Source: Nocardia farcinica (lineage in GTDB: Bacteria; Actinomycetota; Actinomycetes; Mycobacteriales; Mycobacteriaceae). Taken from it: a stretch of 64,000 bases of DNA. Below are positions 52,258 through 61,925 of the stretch, piece after piece. The notes below the pieces were generated by a model. It was not told where the DNA came from. It ran no database searches and saw nothing but the letters and a program-made list of their open reading frames with translations. Numbering within the stretch: position 1 is the first letter of the stretch; every line of letters begins with the position of its first letter. The stretch spans positions 248,001 to 312,000 of the forward strand of contig NZ_LN868938.1 in assembly GCF_001182745.1 (NCBI RefSeq), in the 5' to 3' direction. The translations under genes were made by a program, and so were the position numbers.

Positions 52258-53076
52258 ATGGCGACCATCGAAGAGGCACTGGAGATCGAACGCCTCGAGC
52301 GGGACATCTTCCGTGGCGCGTCCACGAAGACGCAGCTGGAGCGAACGTTCGGCGGCCAGGTGGCGGGTCAGGCACTGGTGTCCGCGGTGCGCACCGTGGA
52401 ACCCCGGTTCCAGGTGCACTCGCTGCACGGCTATTTCCTGCGCCCGGGCAATCCGCAGCAGCCCACCGTGTACCTGGTGGAACGCATCCGCGACGGGCGT
52501 TCGTTCTGCACCCGCCGGGTCACCGGTGTGCAGGACGGCGCCGCCATCTTCACCATGTCGGCCTCGTTCCACATCGGTGACACCGGCCCCGCCCACCAGG
52601 ACGAGATGCCCGAGGTCGCCGCCCCCGACGACCTGCCCGACGCGCAGACCTCCATGAGTCCCGAGCGGTTGTGGGCGATGCGCGAGTGGGAGCACTGGGA
52701 CATCAGGATGGTCCCGCAGGAGTCGGTGGTGCGCAGGCCGGGGGTGGTCGCCCAGCAGCAGGTGTGGTTCCGCTACCGGCAGCCGCTGCCCGACGATCCG
52801 CTGTTCCACGTCTGCACGCTGGCCTACATGAGCGACATGACGCTGCTCGGCTCGTCCAAGGTGATCCACCCCGACGAGCCGACCCAGAACGCCTCGCTCG
52901 ACCACGCCATGTGGTTCCTGCGTCCGTTCCGCGCGGACGACTGGCTGCTCTACGACCAGGCCTCGCCCTCGGCGGGTTTCGGCCGCGGTTTGACCTCCGG
53001 CAAGATCTACAACCGGGCCGGTGAACTGGTCGCCGCGGTGATGCAGGAGGGCCTGATCCGCACGTTGCGCTCGTGA
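52258..53076 (+). CDS. tesB: Acyl-CoA thioesterase II
   Basis: 272-aa double-hotdog thioesterase releasing fatty acids from acyl-CoAs. Features: [52 protein letters not shown] block, and C-terminal [21 protein letters not shown] with the Asp-Thr/Gln triad region. TAATCT ends 6 bases before the ATG and there is no ribosome site, so translation is probably leaderless. It overlaps the longer pdxT frame by 4 bases. Confidence 0.93.
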   Translation: MATIEEALEIERLERDIFRGASTKTQLERTFGGQVAGQALVSAVRTVEPRFQVHSLHGYFLRPGNPQQPTVYLVERIRDGRSFCTRRVTGVQDGAAIFTMSASFHIGDTGPAHQDEMPEVAAPDDLPDAQTSMSPERLWAMREWEHWDIRMVPQESVVRRPGVVAQQQVWFRYRQPLPDDPLFHVCTLAYMSDMTLLGSSKVIHPDEPTQNASLDHAMWFLRPFRADDWLLYDQASPSAGFGRGLTSGKIYNRAGELVAAVMQEGLIRTLRS

Positions 53077-53123
53077 CCGGGCGTGAGCCGGGCCACAGCG
53101 CGGCCGCTCGTAAGCTGGGCCGG

Positions 53124-53819
53124 GTGAACCAGACCTCGGTGTCCGCACCCGCCGCCGAGCCGCAGGCGGCCCCGTCCCGGCCCACCATCGGCGTGCTCGC
53201 CCTGCAGGGCGATGTCCGCGAACACCTCGCCGCGCTGCGCGCGTGCGGTGCCGAACCCGTGCTGGTGCGCCGGGTCGGCGAACTCGAGGCCGTGGACGGG
53301 CTGGTGCTGCCGGGCGGGGAGTCCACCGCGATCAGCAAACTGCTGCAGGTCTTCGACCTGCTCGATCCGCTGCGCGCGCGGCTGCGGGACGGTATGCCCG
53401 CCTTCGGCTCCTGTGCCGGGATGATCCTGTTGGCCTCGGAGGTGCTCGACACCCGGCCCGACGCCCAGCACCTGTCGGGCATCGATATGACGGTGCGCCG
53501 CAACGCGTTCGGACGTCAGGTCGACTCCTTCGAGACCGACCTGGATTTCGCGGGCCTCGACGACGGCCCGGTGCGCGCGGTCTTCATCCGAGCGCCGTGG
53601 GTCGAGCGCGCGGGCGACGGTGTGCAGGTGCTGGCCACCGTGCCCGACGGCCCGTCGCGGGGCCGGATCGTGGCCGTGCGCCAGGGCAACGTGCTGGCCA
53701 CGTCGTTCCATCCGGAGGTCACCGGTGACCTGCGGGTACACCGGATGTTCGTCGACATCGTGCGGGCCGCCGGAGACCGAGCGGGTAACGTACACACTCC
53801 AGACGTGCAACCGACCTGA
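53124..53819 (+). CDS. pdxT: Pyridoxal 5'-phosphate synthase glutaminase subunit PdxT
   Basis: 231-aa class I glutaminase supplying ammonia to PdxS. Signatures: [34 protein letters not shown], nucleophile Cys in [23 protein letters not shown], and the His/Glu pair in [16 protein letters not shown] box ends 7 bases before GTG 53124, indicating a leaderless start; GTG 53073 (GTGA overlap with tesB) is possible. The protein is some 30 aa longer than average, with N- and C-terminal extensions. Confidence 0.93.
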   Translation: MNQTSVSAPAAEPQAAPSRPTIGVLALQGDVREHLAALRACGAEPVLVRRVGELEAVDGLVLPGGESTAISKLLQVFDLLDPLRARLRDGMPAFGSCAGMILLASEVLDTRPDAQHLSGIDMTVRRNAFGRQVDSFETDLDFAGLDDGPVRAVFIRAPWVERAGDGVQVLATVPDGPSRGRIVAVRQGNVLATSFHPEVTGDLRVHRMFVDIVRAAGDRAGNVHTPDVQPT

Positions 53820-53832
53820 AGGAAGTAGGGGA

Positions 53833-54585
53833 ATGAGCGGCCACTCCAAATGGGCCACCACCAAGCACAAGAAGGCCGCGATCGACGCGAAGCGGGGGAA
53901 GCTCTTCGCGAAGTTGATCAAGAACATCGAGGTGGCGGCACGTACGGGTGGCGGTGATCCCGAAGGCAACCCCACGCTGTACGACGCCATCCAGAAGGCG
54001 AAGAAGTCCTCGGTCCCCAACGACAACATCGAGCGCGCGCGCAAGCGCGGCGCCGGTGAGGAGGCGGGCGGCGCCGACTGGCAGACGATCATGTACGAGG
54101 GCTACGGCCCCAACGGCGTCGCGGTCCTCATCGAGTGCCTCACCGACAACCGCAACCGGGCGGCGGGCGAGGTGCGGGTGGCCATGACCCGCAACGGCGG
54201 CAACATGGCCGACCCGGGCTCGGTCGCCTACCTGTTCCACCGCAAGGGCATCGTCACCCTGGAGAAGAACGGCCTGTCCGAGGACGACGTGCTGATGGCC
54301 GTGCTCGACGCCGGCGCCGAGGAGGTCAACGATCTCGGCGAGTCCTTCGAGATCATCAGCGAGCCGGGCGATCTGGTCGCGGTGCGGTCGGCACTGCAGT
54401 CGGCGGGCATCGACTACGAGTCGGCCGAGTCGGGCTTCCAGCCCTCGGTCAGCGTCGCGGTGGACGCCGAGGGCGCGCGCAAGGTGTTCAAGCTGATCGA
54501 TGCCCTCGAGGACAGCGACGACGTGCAGAACGTCTACACCAACGTCGACGTCTCCGACGAGGTCCTCGCCCAGCTCGACGACTGA
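53833..54585 (+). CDS. YebC/PmpR family transcription/translation factor
   Basis: 250-aa protein with the invariant start [21 protein letters not shown], then [34 protein letters not shown] and [10 protein letters not shown] at the end. YebC proteins were long viewed as transcription regulators; some are now known to relieve ribosome stalling. It lies between pdxT and ruvCAB as in many actinomycetes, although here five other genes precede ruvC. Usual length. Confidence 0.94.
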   Translation: MSGHSKWATTKHKKAAIDAKRGKLFAKLIKNIEVAARTGGGDPEGNPTLYDAIQKAKKSSVPNDNIERARKRGAGEEAGGADWQTIMYEGYGPNGVAVLIECLTDNRNRAAGEVRVAMTRNGGNMADPGSVAYLFHRKGIVTLEKNGLSEDDVLMAVLDAGAEEVNDLGESFEIISEPGDLVAVRSALQSAGIDYESAESGFQPSVSVAVDAEGARKVFKLIDALEDSDDVQNVYTNVDVSDEVLAQLDD

Positions 54586-54590
54586 GCGGC

Positions 54591-54706
54591 AGGCCGTCCC
54601 GCTCAGGCGCAGGTAGGCACCGACTGAGCGGGTCAGCGGCCGGAGTCGGCAGCGGAGCGTGACCACGGAGGCCGTCCCGCTCAGGCGCAGTAGACACCGA
54701 CTGAGC
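54591..54706. repeat. Two 38-39-bp imperfect direct repeats, each with a hairpin
   Basis: Copies at 54591-54629 and 54669-54706 share all but two positions (one insertion, one substitution). Each includes GCTCAG...CTGAGC arms, and the first extends to an 8-bp stem (ccgctcag/ctgagcgg). They follow the yebC stop by 5 bases. They could be tandem terminators or a short interspersed palindromic element. Confidence 0.65.
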
Positions 54707-54743
54707 TGGTGGACGGGCGCGGCGGTGGCCGCGCCCGCCGCCG

Positions 54744-55250
54744 TCACCGCGCCAGCTGGTCGCGGTAGTGGTCGCGCAGCGCCGGGTAGTAGTCGGCGAA
54801 GTCGGGCAGCGGCCTGCCCTCGTGCGCGGCGGTGAGCATGTCCAGGTAGTACTCCCACCCCGGCCCGGATTCCGGCGCCTGGTCGATCTCGCGCCGGGTG
54901 CGCAGGTGCTGGGTGAACCGCAGCTCGGTGCCGCCGTCGGTCTCGGTGAGCACCGCCTCGAGATACCAGGCGCCCGCCTCGTCGACGGCCGAGAGCGCCA
55001 GGTGGTGCGGCGGCTCGCAGGCGTCGATGGTCATCTCCATCCAGGGCCGGTCCTGTTCGTGCACCATCTGGACCTTGATGGTGCGGCCCGGCCCGGCCTG
55101 CCCCTCCCACGGGCCGAACCAGCGCGCGGTGCGGTCGGATTCGGTGATACTCGCCCAGACGTCCGCGGCGGGCGCCCGGAAGCGGCGGGTCAGTACGAGG
55201 TCGCGGCCTTCGTCGGCGGGCAGGATGCGCCCGGTCGGTGTGCTGCTCAC
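54744..55250 (-). CDS. SRPBCC (AHSA1-like) domain protein
   Basis: 168-aa Bet v1-like protein: LVLTRRFRAPAADVWASITESDRTARWFGPWEG at the N terminus, GTELRFTQHL, then a C-terminal helix (GWEYYLDMLTAAHEG) typical of AHSA1-type SRPBCC proteins. The GTG start overlaps the stop of the ArsR gene (GTGA). ArsR-SRPBCC pairs are common and usually autoregulated; the ligand is unknown. Confidence 0.87.
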   Translation of the reverse strand: MSSTPTGRILPADEGRDLVLTRRFRAPAADVWASITESDRTARWFGPWEGQAGPGRTIKVQMVHEQDRPWMEMTIDACEPPHHLALSAVDEAGAWYLEAVLTETDGGTELRFTQHLRTRREIDQAPESGPGWEYYLDMLTAAHEGRPLPDFADYYPALRDHYRDQLAR

Positions 55251-55609
55251 GCGGTGCCTTCTCTCGGTGTCGGCCGGGATCGCGCGGTGCGGCGGTGCTC
55301 CCGGCGGGTGCGGTAGACCTCGGTCTCCAGCGCGTCGAACCGCTGTTCCCAGCCCGACGCGGTGAAGCGGGCCAGCCAGCCCGACAACTCGGTGAGCGGG
55401 CCGGTGTCGAGGACGTAGTAGCGGTGGCGCCCCTCGGTCTCGTCGCGTACCAGGCCGCTCTCCCGCAGCACCCGCAGGTGCCTGCTGATCGCGGGCCTGC
55501 TGATCGGGAACGCCGCCGCGATCTCACCGGCGGTCAGCCGCGCCCCGTGCAGCATCTGCAGGATCTCGCGCCGTACCGGATCGGCGATCGCGCCGGCCAC
55601 CTCGTCCAC
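55247..55609 (-). CDS. ArsR family transcriptional regulator
   Basis: 120-aa winged-helix repressor: ADPVRREILQMLHGARLTAGEIAAAFPISRPAISRHLRVLRESGLV is the full DNA-binding domain, followed by RHRYYVLD. No metal-binding Cys motif (ELCVCDL) is present, so it probably senses something other than a metal. Start GTG 55609. A perfect palindrome lies 7 bases upstream, over the likely promoter. Confidence 0.9.
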   Translation of the reverse strand: MDEVAGAIADPVRREILQMLHGARLTAGEIAAAFPISRPAISRHLRVLRESGLVRDETEGRHRYYVLDTGPLTELSGWLARFTASGWEQRFDALETEVYRTRREHRRTARSRPTPREGTA

Positions 55610-55616
55610 GCCAAAA

Positions 55617-55636
55617 GCGTAACCACTTGGTTACGC
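55617..55636. promoter_or_regulatory. ArsR-type operator palindrome
   Basis: GCGTAACCA-CT-TGGTTACGC, a perfect 9-bp inverted repeat with two central bases, directly upstream of the arsR GTG. Position and symmetry fit an autoregulatory operator for the ArsR-SRPBCC pair. Confidence 0.65.
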
Positions 55637-55678
55637 GCTGTCGAGACCCGCGCGTGCGGGATGCGGCAGAATCCGGGC

Positions 55679-56182
55679 ATGGTCTCGATCGAACTCGTCC
55701 GCGGGGACATCACCGAACAGCGGGTGGACGCGGTGGTCAACGCCGCCAACTCGTCGCTGTCGGGCGGCGGCGGGGTGGACGGCGCGATCCACCGTCGCGG
55801 CGGCCCGGCCATCCTCGCCGAGTGCCGGGAGCTGCGCGCCACCCGCTATCCGGACGGGCTGCCGACCGGGCAGGCCGTCGCGACCACCGCGGGTGAGCTG
55901 CCCGCGCGCTGGGTGATCCACACGGTCGGACCGGTGTGGTCGGCCCGGCAGGACCGCTCGGACCTGCTGGCCTCCTGCTATCGCGAATCCCTGCGCGTGG
56001 CAGACGAACTCGGCGCGACCACGGTGGCCTTCCCGGCGATCTCCACCGGCATCTACGGCTGGCCGATGGACGACGGCGCCCGCATCGCCGTCGAGACGGT
56101 GCGAGCGACCGCCACCGCGGTCGAGACGGTCCGGTTCGTGCTCTTCGACCGCGCCGCCTACGAGGCCTTCGCCGCCCGCTAG
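55679..56182 (+). CDS. Macro domain protein (O-acetyl-ADP-ribose deacetylase-like)
   Basis: 167-aa macro domain. The ADP-ribose loops are clear: VNAANSSLSGGGGVDGAIHRRGGPAI-type loop 1 and AFPAISTGIYGWPMDDGARIA loop 2. Members remove acetyl or ADP-ribose groups from O-acetyl-ADP-ribose or proteins. CAGAAT ends 6 bases before the ATG with no ribosome site, so it looks leaderless. Its TAG shares the palindrome CTAG with the stop of the converging VOC gene. Confidence 0.92.
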   Translation: MVSIELVRGDITEQRVDAVVNAANSSLSGGGGVDGAIHRRGGPAILAECRELRATRYPDGLPTGQAVATTAGELPARWVIHTVGPVWSARQDRSDLLASCYRESLRVADELGATTVAFPAISTGIYGWPMDDGARIAVETVRATATAVETVRFVLFDRAAYEAFAAR

Positions 56183-56628
56183 CCCGCGCGGTGCCCGCCC
56201 GCGGGGTCGGCCGGCGCGGGCCGGGCCGGGCCGGTCATGCCGAGGATCTCGAGATAGTGCGGGTTGGACATCAGTCCCAGGACGTTGCCGAAGGGGTCGA
56301 CCACCGAGGCGGTGACGAAGCCCGAGTCGCCGCGCGGGGTGATCGGGTCGTAGGTGGTCGCGCCGAGTTCGAGCAACCGGTCCACCGTCGCCCGCAGATC
56401 GTCCACATGCCAGTGCACGATCGCGCCACCGGGCGCGTTGCGCGCGCCTGCCGGGGCGTAGGCGCGGTTCACGAGGCCGAACTCGTGCTGGTAGTCGCCG
56501 ATGCGGAACTCGTAGTAGCCGCCGGGGACGTGGTAGTAGGGCTCGATGCCGAAGAACTCGGCGTACCAGTCCTTGGCCGCTTCCAGATCGTCGGCGTAGA
56601 AGATGCTCGTCGCCATTCCGCGCAACAT
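56179..56628 (-). CDS. VOC family protein (glyoxalase/bleomycin-resistance fold)
   Basis: 149-aa single vicinal-oxygen-chelate domain: SIFYADDLEAAKDWYAEFFGI at the start and SVVDPFGNVLGLMSNPHY at the end. Members include glyoxalases and antibiotic-binding proteins; no function is assignable. ATG 56628 with AAGGAG 7 bases upstream is chosen; the frame to 56694 is unlikely. It is divergent from a WYL-type regulator that may control it. Confidence 0.85.
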   Translation of the reverse strand: MLRGMATSIFYADDLEAAKDWYAEFFGIEPYYHVPGGYYEFRIGDYQHEFGLVNRAYAPAGARNAPGGAIVHWHVDDLRATVDRLLELGATTYDPITPRGDSGFVTASVVDPFGNVLGLMSNPHYLEILGMTGPARPAPADPAGGHRAG

Positions 56629-56722
56629 GATGGTCTCCTTCTCTGTCGGAAATGTCGTTGTCACACCATCGTCCGAGGTGAAGTGCTCATCCACTGATCA
56701 CTTTCTCCGGCAGAATCGAGGA

Positions 56723-57691
56723 GTGCGCGCGGACCGGTTGGTGGCGATCCTGCTGATGATGCAGAGCCGAGGGCGGGTGACGGCCGCCGAGGTGGCGGCG
56801 GAGCTGGAGACCTCGGTGGTGACGGCACGCCGGGATCTCGCGGCGCTGTCCGCCGCGGGCGTGCCGGTGTACCCGCAGCCGGGCCGAGGCGGTGGCTGGC
56901 AGCTGGTGGGTGGTGCCCGCACCGACCTGAGCGGGTTGACGGCCGGGGAGGCGCGGGCGCTGTTCCTGCTGGCCGGGCCGGCGGCGCGGGCGGCGCCGGA
57001 GGTCAAGTCCGCGCTGCGCAAGCTGGTTCGCGCCCTGCCGCAGACCTTCCGGGACGAGGCCCATGCCGCGGCCGAGGCCGTGGTGATCGACCCGGCGCGG
57101 TGGGGCGCGGCCGACCGGGAGGCGCCCCCGGTCGTATCGCTGCTGCAACGGGCGGTGGTGCAGCGCAACAGGGTTCGGCTGCGCTACACCGCCCGCACCG
57201 GCGACCGCTCCGAGCGGCTGGTCGATCCCCTGGGATTGGTGGCCAAGGACGGCATCTGGTATCTGATCGCGGGCACCGAGCGCGGGCGGCGGACCTTCCG
57301 GGTGGACCGGATCGCCGAGGCCACCTGCACCGATGAAATGGCCGACCGCCCCGACGATTTCGAGCTGCCGGCCGAGTGGACGCGGGTGGTGGAGGAGATG
57401 GAGCGGCGGCGCGCCGGCACGGCCGCGACGGTGCTCGTCTCGGAGCGGCTGCTGCCGGTCCTACAGGACCGGCAGGGGCGGCACTGCGTCGTCGACGGGC
57501 CGGTCGCCGACGGGCGGGTCCGCGTCCGGGTCACGGCTCCGACCGCCTGGATGCTCGCCGAGCAGCTGGCGGGATGGGGTGCGGCCATCGAGGTCCTCGG
57601 GCCGCCCGAGGTCCGGCGGGAGCTGGCGCGCCTGGGCGCCGAACTGGTGGACCGGTATGGGCCCATCCCCGGAGCCGGCGCCGGAGACTGA
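56723..57691 (+). CDS. YafY/DeoR-type HTH regulator with WYL domain
   Basis: 322-aa regulator. N-terminal HTH ([38 protein letters not shown]), middle helical part, and WYL domain ([39 protein letters not shown] block, then RTFRVDRI), followed by a WCX region. WYL proteins sense nucleic acid or small ligands. CAGAAT ends 6 bases before GTG 56723; GAGGAG overlapping this could also act as a ribosome site. It probably regulates the divergent VOC gene. Confidence 0.88.
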   Translation: MRADRLVAILLMMQSRGRVTAAEVAAELETSVVTARRDLAALSAAGVPVYPQPGRGGGWQLVGGARTDLSGLTAGEARALFLLAGPAARAAPEVKSALRKLVRALPQTFRDEAHAAAEAVVIDPARWGAADREAPPVVSLLQRAVVQRNRVRLRYTARTGDRSERLVDPLGLVAKDGIWYLIAGTERGRRTFRVDRIAEATCTDEMADRPDDFELPAEWTRVVEEMERRRAGTAATVLVSERLLPVLQDRQGRHCVVDGPVADGRVRVRVTAPTAWMLAEQLAGWGAAIEVLGPPEVRRELARLGAELVDRYGPIPGAGAGD

Positions 57692-57733
57692 CCGTGTCGC
57701 TGGTAGGGCGGGCCTGCCCCGTCCACTAGACTC

Positions 57734-57749
57734 TCGAACAGTTGTTCGT
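57734..57749. promoter_or_regulatory. LexA (SOS) box upstream of ruvC
   Basis: TCGAAC-AGTT-GTTCGT, 11 of 12 positions of the actinobacterial SOS consensus TCGAAC-N4-GTTCGA. TAGACT, a probable -10 box, ends 2 bases before it (57727-57732). LexA binding here would block transcription of ruvCAB until DNA damage. Confidence 0.8.
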
Positions 57750-57768
57750 GTCCGGGAGAGGGGTTTTC

Positions 57769-58338
57769 GTGCGGGTGATGGGCGTCGACCCCGGGCTCAC
57801 CAGGTGCGGACTCAGCATGGTCGAGGGCGGGCACGGGCGCACCGTCACCGCACTGGACGTCGACGTGGTGCGCACCCCGGCGGACATGGACCTGGCGCAT
57901 CGGCTGATGCTGGTCGCCGACGCCGCCGAGTACTGGATGGACACCCACCGCCCGGGCGCGGTCGCCATCGAGCGCGTCTTCGCCCAGCACAACGTCCGCA
58001 CGGCGATGGGCACCGCGCAGGCGGGCGGGGTGATCGCGCTGGCCGCGGCCCGTCGCGACATCCCGGTGGTGTTCCACACCCCCAGCGAGGTCAAGGCCGC
58101 CGTCACCGGCAACGGCAACGCGGACAAGGCGCAGGTGACCGCGATGGTCACCCGCATCCTCGGGTTGCAGACCGCGCCGAAACCCGCCGACGCGGCGGAT
58201 GCGCTGGCCCTGGCGATCTGTCATTGTTGGCGGGCGCCGCTGCTGGCCAGGATGGCCGCGGCCGAGGCCAAGGCGGCCGAGGCCAAGCGGCGCTACACCG
58301 AACGACTGGCCGAACAACGGAAGGCGGTGCGCGGGTGA
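57769..58338 (+). CDS. ruvC: Holliday junction resolvase RuvC
   Basis: 189-aa endonuclease that cuts Holliday junctions. The four acidic residues are seen in [17 protein letters not shown] and [12 protein letters not shown]. The GTG start at 57769 follows GAGAGGGG. Its promoter carries a LexA box. The stop overlaps the ruvA GTG by 4 bases. The C-terminal 25 residues are an Ala/Lys/Glu-rich tail. Confidence 0.95.
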   Translation: MRVMGVDPGLTRCGLSMVEGGHGRTVTALDVDVVRTPADMDLAHRLMLVADAAEYWMDTHRPGAVAIERVFAQHNVRTAMGTAQAGGVIALAAARRDIPVVFHTPSEVKAAVTGNGNADKAQVTAMVTRILGLQTAPKPADAADALALAICHCWRAPLLARMAAAEAKAAEAKRRYTERLAEQRKAVRG

Positions 58339-58940
58339 TCGCGTCGGTACGCGGCGAGGTGCTCGAGATCGCGCTGGACCACGTGGTGGTGGAGGCGGCG
58401 GGCGTCGGCTACCGGCTCAACGCCACCCCGTCGACGCTGGCCACCCTCACCCGCGGCGCGGAAGCGCGGCTCTACACGGCGATGATCGTCCGCGAGGACT
58501 CGATGACCCTGTACGGCTTCGCCGACACCGAGGCGCGCGACCTGTTCGGCCTGTTGCAGACCGTCTCCGGCGTCGGGCCGCGCCTGGCGATGGCGGTGCT
58601 GGCCGTGCTCGAGCCCGAGGCGCTGCGCAAGGCCCTGGCCGAGAGCAACGTCGCGGCGCTCACCCGGGTGCCCGGCATCGGCAAACGCGGCGCCGAACGC
58701 ATGGTGGTCGAGCTGCGGGACAAGGTGAACCTGGTGCCGGTGCAGGCGGGCCCGCCCGGCAGCACTCCCGCCGTCGCCGCCACCCCGGTGCGCGAGCAGG
58801 TGGTCGAAGCGCTCACCGGGCTCGGGTTCCCGCTCAAACAGGCCGAACAGGCGCTCGACACGGTGTTGGCCGAGCAGCCCGCCGCCGACACCTCCACCGC
58901 GCTGCGCGCCGCGCTGTCGCTGCTGGGCAAGAACCGGTAG
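58335..58940 (+). CDS. ruvA: Holliday junction branch migration protein RuvA
   Basis: 201-aa junction-binding subunit. OB-fold N terminus ([25 protein letters not shown], [10 protein letters not shown]), two helix-hairpin-helix motifs ([17 protein letters not shown] and [19 protein letters not shown]), and a C-terminal domain ([21 protein letters not shown]) that contacts RuvB. Start GTG 58335. Usual length. Confidence 0.95.
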   Translation: MIASVRGEVLEIALDHVVVEAAGVGYRLNATPSTLATLTRGAEARLYTAMIVREDSMTLYGFADTEARDLFGLLQTVSGVGPRLAMAVLAVLEPEALRKALAESNVAALTRVPGIGKRGAERMVVELRDKVNLVPVQAGPPGSTPAVAATPVREQVVEALTGLGFPLKQAEQALDTVLAEQPAADTSTALRAALSLLGKNR

Positions 58941-58946
58941 GCCGCG

Positions 58947-60020
58947 ATGGACGACCACGACGATTCCCCGGTCAGCCCGAAATTCCTGAAGTCCGACGGC
59001 GAGATCGAGGCCAGCCTGCGCCCGAAATCCCTGGACGACTTCATCGGGCAGCCGCGCGTGCGCGAACAGCTGGCGCTGGTGCTGCGCGGGGCCAAACAGC
59101 GCGGCAGCACGCCCGATCACGTGCTGCTGTCCGGGCCGCCCGGCCTCGGCAAGACCAGCATGGCGATGATCATCGCCGCCGAACTCGGCACCGCCCTGCG
59201 CATCACCTCCGGCCCGGCCCTGGAGCGGGCGGGCGACCTCGCCGCCATGCTCAGCAACCTGGTCGAGGGCGATGTGCTGTTCATCGACGAGATCCACCGC
59301 ATCGCCCGGCCCGCCGAGGAGATGCTGTACCTGGCGATGGAGGACTTCCGCGTCGACGTCGTGGTCGGCAAGGGCCCCGGTGCCACCTCGATCCCGCTCG
59401 ACATCGCCCCGTTCACGCTGGTCGGGGCGACCACCCGCTCCGGCGCGCTCACCGGGCCGCTGCGTGATCGCTTCGGCTTCACCGGGCACATGGACTTCTA
59501 CGAGCCCGGTGAACTGCTGCGCATTCTGGAACGCTCGGCCCAGATCCTCGGCGTGCGCATCGAGACCGACGCCGCCGCCGAGATCGCCGGCCGCTCCCGG
59601 GGCACGCCGCGCATCGCCAACCGGCTGCTGCGCCGGGTCCGCGACTACGCCGAGGTGCGCGCCGACGGCATCGTCACACTGCCGGTCGCCCGGGCCGCGC
59701 TCGAGGTCTACGACGTGGACACCCTCGGCCTGGACCGCCTCGACCGCGCGGTGCTCGACGCGCTGGTGCGCGGCTTCCACGGTGGCCCGGTCGGGGTGTC
59801 CACGCTGGCGGTGGCGGTGGGGGAGGAGGCCACCACCGTCGAGGAGGTGTGCGAGCCCTTCCTGGTGCGCGCCGGGCTGGTGGCACGCACGCCTCGCGGC
59901 CGGGTGGCGACCGCGGCGGCCTGGGAACACCTCGGCCTGGTCCCACCACCGGACCTGGTGTTCGGCTCGATCGAGGTGCGCGGGAGGACATCCCAGCCCA
60001 CCCTCGACCTGTTCGACTGA
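58947..60020 (+). CDS. ruvB: Holliday junction branch migration ATPase RuvB
   Basis: 357-aa AAA+ motor. [19 protein letters not shown] opens the domain, Walker A is GPPGLGKTS, Walker B LFIDEIHR, sensor 1 [11 protein letters not shown], and the arginine finger lies in [10 protein letters not shown] winged-helix domain closes the protein ([19 protein letters not shown]). ATG 58947 lies 6 bases after ruvA. Confidence 0.96.
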   Translation: MDDHDDSPVSPKFLKSDGEIEASLRPKSLDDFIGQPRVREQLALVLRGAKQRGSTPDHVLLSGPPGLGKTSMAMIIAAELGTALRITSGPALERAGDLAAMLSNLVEGDVLFIDEIHRIARPAEEMLYLAMEDFRVDVVVGKGPGATSIPLDIAPFTLVGATTRSGALTGPLRDRFGFTGHMDFYEPGELLRILERSAQILGVRIETDAAAEIAGRSRGTPRIANRLLRRVRDYAEVRADGIVTLPVARAALEVYDVDTLGLDRLDRAVLDALVRGFHGGPVGVSTLAVAVGEEATTVEEVCEPFLVRAGLVARTPRGRVATAAAWEHLGLVPPPDLVFGSIEVRGRTSQPTLDLFD

Positions 60021-60055
60021 CCCCCGCCGCGACGGCACCGGCCCGCGCGCCCGGA

Positions 60056-60061
60056 TAGAGT
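60056..60061 (+). promoter_or_regulatory. -10 box of a leaderless GtrA transcript
   Basis: TAGAGT ends 6 bases before the GtrA ATG (60068) with no Shine-Dalgarno sequence between, the pattern of leaderless mRNAs in actinomycetes. Similar boxes precede tesB, pdxT, the PGPGW gene and the macro-domain gene. Confidence 0.5.
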
Positions 60062-60067
60062 CGGGAC

Positions 60068-60583
60068 ATGACGGTGGTCCAATCCGTGCTCGACCGAATG
60101 CCCGAGCCGCTGCGCAGCAAAGCGATCGAGCACCGCGAACTGCTCAAGTTCGCCACGGTCGGCGCCATCACCTGGTTCATCGATACCGGCGTGGTCTACG
60201 CGGTGAAACTGACGGTGCTGGGCGAGAAGCCGCTGACCGCGCGACTGCTCGGCGTGCTGATCGCGACCATCGCCTCCTACATCCTCAACCGCGAGTGGTC
60301 CTTCCGCACCCGCGGCGGACGGCAGCGCCACCACGAGGCCGCACTGTTCTTCGCGGTCAGCGCGCTGGCCATCGGCGTCACCATGATTCCGCAGGCGATC
60401 TCGCTCTACGTGCTGGACCTGCGGGTGCCGCACGTCGGCCCGGTCACCCAGGCGGTCGCCAACTTCGTCACCGGCCAGATCCTCGGTGTGCTGCTGGCGA
60501 TGGGGTTCCGGTTCTGGGCGCTGCGCCGCTTCGTCTTCCCCGACGACCTGCACCAGGCCGAACTGCACAGCATCCAGGGCTGA
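60068..60583 (+). CDS. GtrA family membrane protein
   Basis: 171-aa protein with four membrane helices: LLKFATVGAITWFIDTGVVYAV, LGVLIATIASYILNREWSF, AALFFAVSALAIGVTMIPQ, and FVTGQILGVLLAMGFRFWAL, each given here in part. GtrA proteins help move or flip lipid-linked sugars, for example in arabinogalactan and PIM-type glycan assembly in mycobacteria. Converges with the DivIVA-repeat gene, 5 bases apart. Confidence 0.9.
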   Translation: MTVVQSVLDRMPEPLRSKAIEHRELLKFATVGAITWFIDTGVVYAVKLTVLGEKPLTARLLGVLIATIASYILNREWSFRTRGGRQRHHEAALFFAVSALAIGVTMIPQAISLYVLDLRVPHVGPVTQAVANFVTGQILGVLLAMGFRFWALRRFVFPDDLHQAELHSIQG

Positions 60584-60588
60584 GCGCG

Positions 60589-61167
60589 TCAGCGCCCCGC
60601 GCGCTCGAGCGCGGTGACCACGAGGTCGACGAAGGCGTCCACCTCGTCGCGCTGATAGCCGCGGGTGCCCAGCCTGGCGTCGGTGAAGCGCACCGAGCGC
60701 GCGTCGGCGACGGTGAGCGAGCCGGGGCCCTCCGGCGTGAGCGAGACGGCCACCAGGTCGAGGAAGGCGTCGACCTCCTCCTCGTGGTAGCCGCGACCGC
60801 TCACCGGCGCCTGGCTGAACCGGACCCGTTGCACGTCGTCGGGGGTCAGCGGGGCCGCGTGCGCCCCGGCGCGGCTGCCCGCCGGGGCCGGTGCGGTGCC
60901 GCGCTGGCGCAGCTCGAGCTCGGCACGCGCCCGGTCGAGGAACTCGTCGACCTGGTCGGCCTGATAGCCCCGGCCGCCGAACCGGGGTGCGGCGAAGCCG
61001 ACCTGCCGGATGTCGTCGGCGGTCAGTGCGCCGTGCCCGGCCAACGTGGCCGCGACCAGATCCAGGAAGGCGTCGACCTCGTCGGCGTGATACCCGCGAT
61101 GCCCGGCCGACGGCATGGCGAAATGGATCCGGCGCACGTCCTCGGGGGTCATCGTCACCCGCGACAT
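60589..61167 (-). CDS. DivIVA-domain protein with four tandem repeats
   Basis: 192-aa protein made of four copies of the short DivIVA N-terminal motif: [14 protein letters not shown]...[28 protein letters not shown]...[27 protein letters not shown]...[28 protein letters not shown]...[14 protein letters not shown]. Only the N-terminal membrane-binding-type motif is repeated; the long coiled coil of DivIVA/Wag31 is missing. It may bind membrane curvature or other DivIVA proteins at the cell pole. ATG 61167 is chosen; ATG 61263 would add 32 residues without homology. Confidence 0.82.
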   Translation of the reverse strand: MSRVTMTPEDVRRIHFAMPSAGHRGYHADEVDAFLDLVAATLAGHGALTADDIRQVGFAAPRFGGRGYQADQVDEFLDRARAELELRQRGTAPAPAGSRAGAHAAPLTPDDVQRVRFSQAPVSGRGYHEEEVDAFLDLVAVSLTPEGPGSLTVADARSVRFTDARLGTRGYQRDEVDAFVDLVVTALERAGR

Positions 61168-61473
61168 TGTGTCAGGCCGACCGGCGCGTTCCGCTGGAAT
61201 GGCGGTGATTGCCGGTGCCACCGCTGCCGGAGTCCGGTCTTTCCAGAACACGTGCGCCCCCATGCGAACGAGTGTCGGGCTGTGCGGGGGTCACTGTAGC
61301 GGCATCGGCGCCGTGACGCCGCCTGCTCGGCCCGATCCACCGCCCCGCGGACCGCCCCCAGATCGGCCGGACGTGCTTGCCGAGGGTGTGCGGGTGTGGC
61401 GCCCCGGCCCGCAGCTGGCAGACTGTGTGGGTACTTGTCCTTCCCACCCACTAGACAGGGACTGACTTCGACG

Positions 61474-61827
61474 ATGGATTTTCTGTTTCCGCTGCTGCTG
61501 GTAGCCCTGCTCGTGCCGATGTTCCTCGGTATCCGCCGCCAGAAGCGCGAGGCCGAGAAGGTGGCCGCCATGCAGAGCGGCCTGAAGGTCGGCGACCCGG
61601 TGGTCACGACCTCGGGGCTGTGGGGAACCGTCGTCGACCTCGATGACGACACCGTGGACCTGGAGATCGCCGAGGACGTGGTCACCACCTGGCTGCGCAA
61701 GGCGATCCTCGAGGTGCGCACCGTGGACGAGTCCGCGACCGAGGCCGCCGCCGAGCCCGGCGAGGCCCCGGCCGCCGCGGTGGAGGAATCCGCCGAGCAG
61801 CCCGAGACCCGGCTGACCAAGGACTGA
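61474..61827 (+). CDS. yajC: Preprotein translocase subunit YajC
   Basis: 117-aa inner-membrane protein: one N-terminal helix (FLFPLLLVALLVPMFLG), then IRRQKREAEKVAAMQSGLKVGDPVVTTSG-type cytoplasmic domain and an acidic Ala/Glu-rich tail. Part of the SecDF-YajC complex that assists protein export. First of the yajC-secD-secF unit. Start ATG 61474; a longer frame from 61396 is unsupported. Confidence 0.93.
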   Translation: MDFLFPLLLVALLVPMFLGIRRQKREAEKVAAMQSGLKVGDPVVTTSGLWGTVVDLDDDTVDLEIAEDVVTTWLRKAILEVRTVDESATEAAAEPGEAPAAAVEESAEQPETRLTKD

Positions 61828-61925
61828 CCTCCCTACCGCCGCCGCGGCGGGCCGGACGCGTGCGCGCCCGGCGGCCGCGGTGTGCGTCCGTTCCACCCGC
61901 GACTTCCGCCTAGGAGAGACGAACT

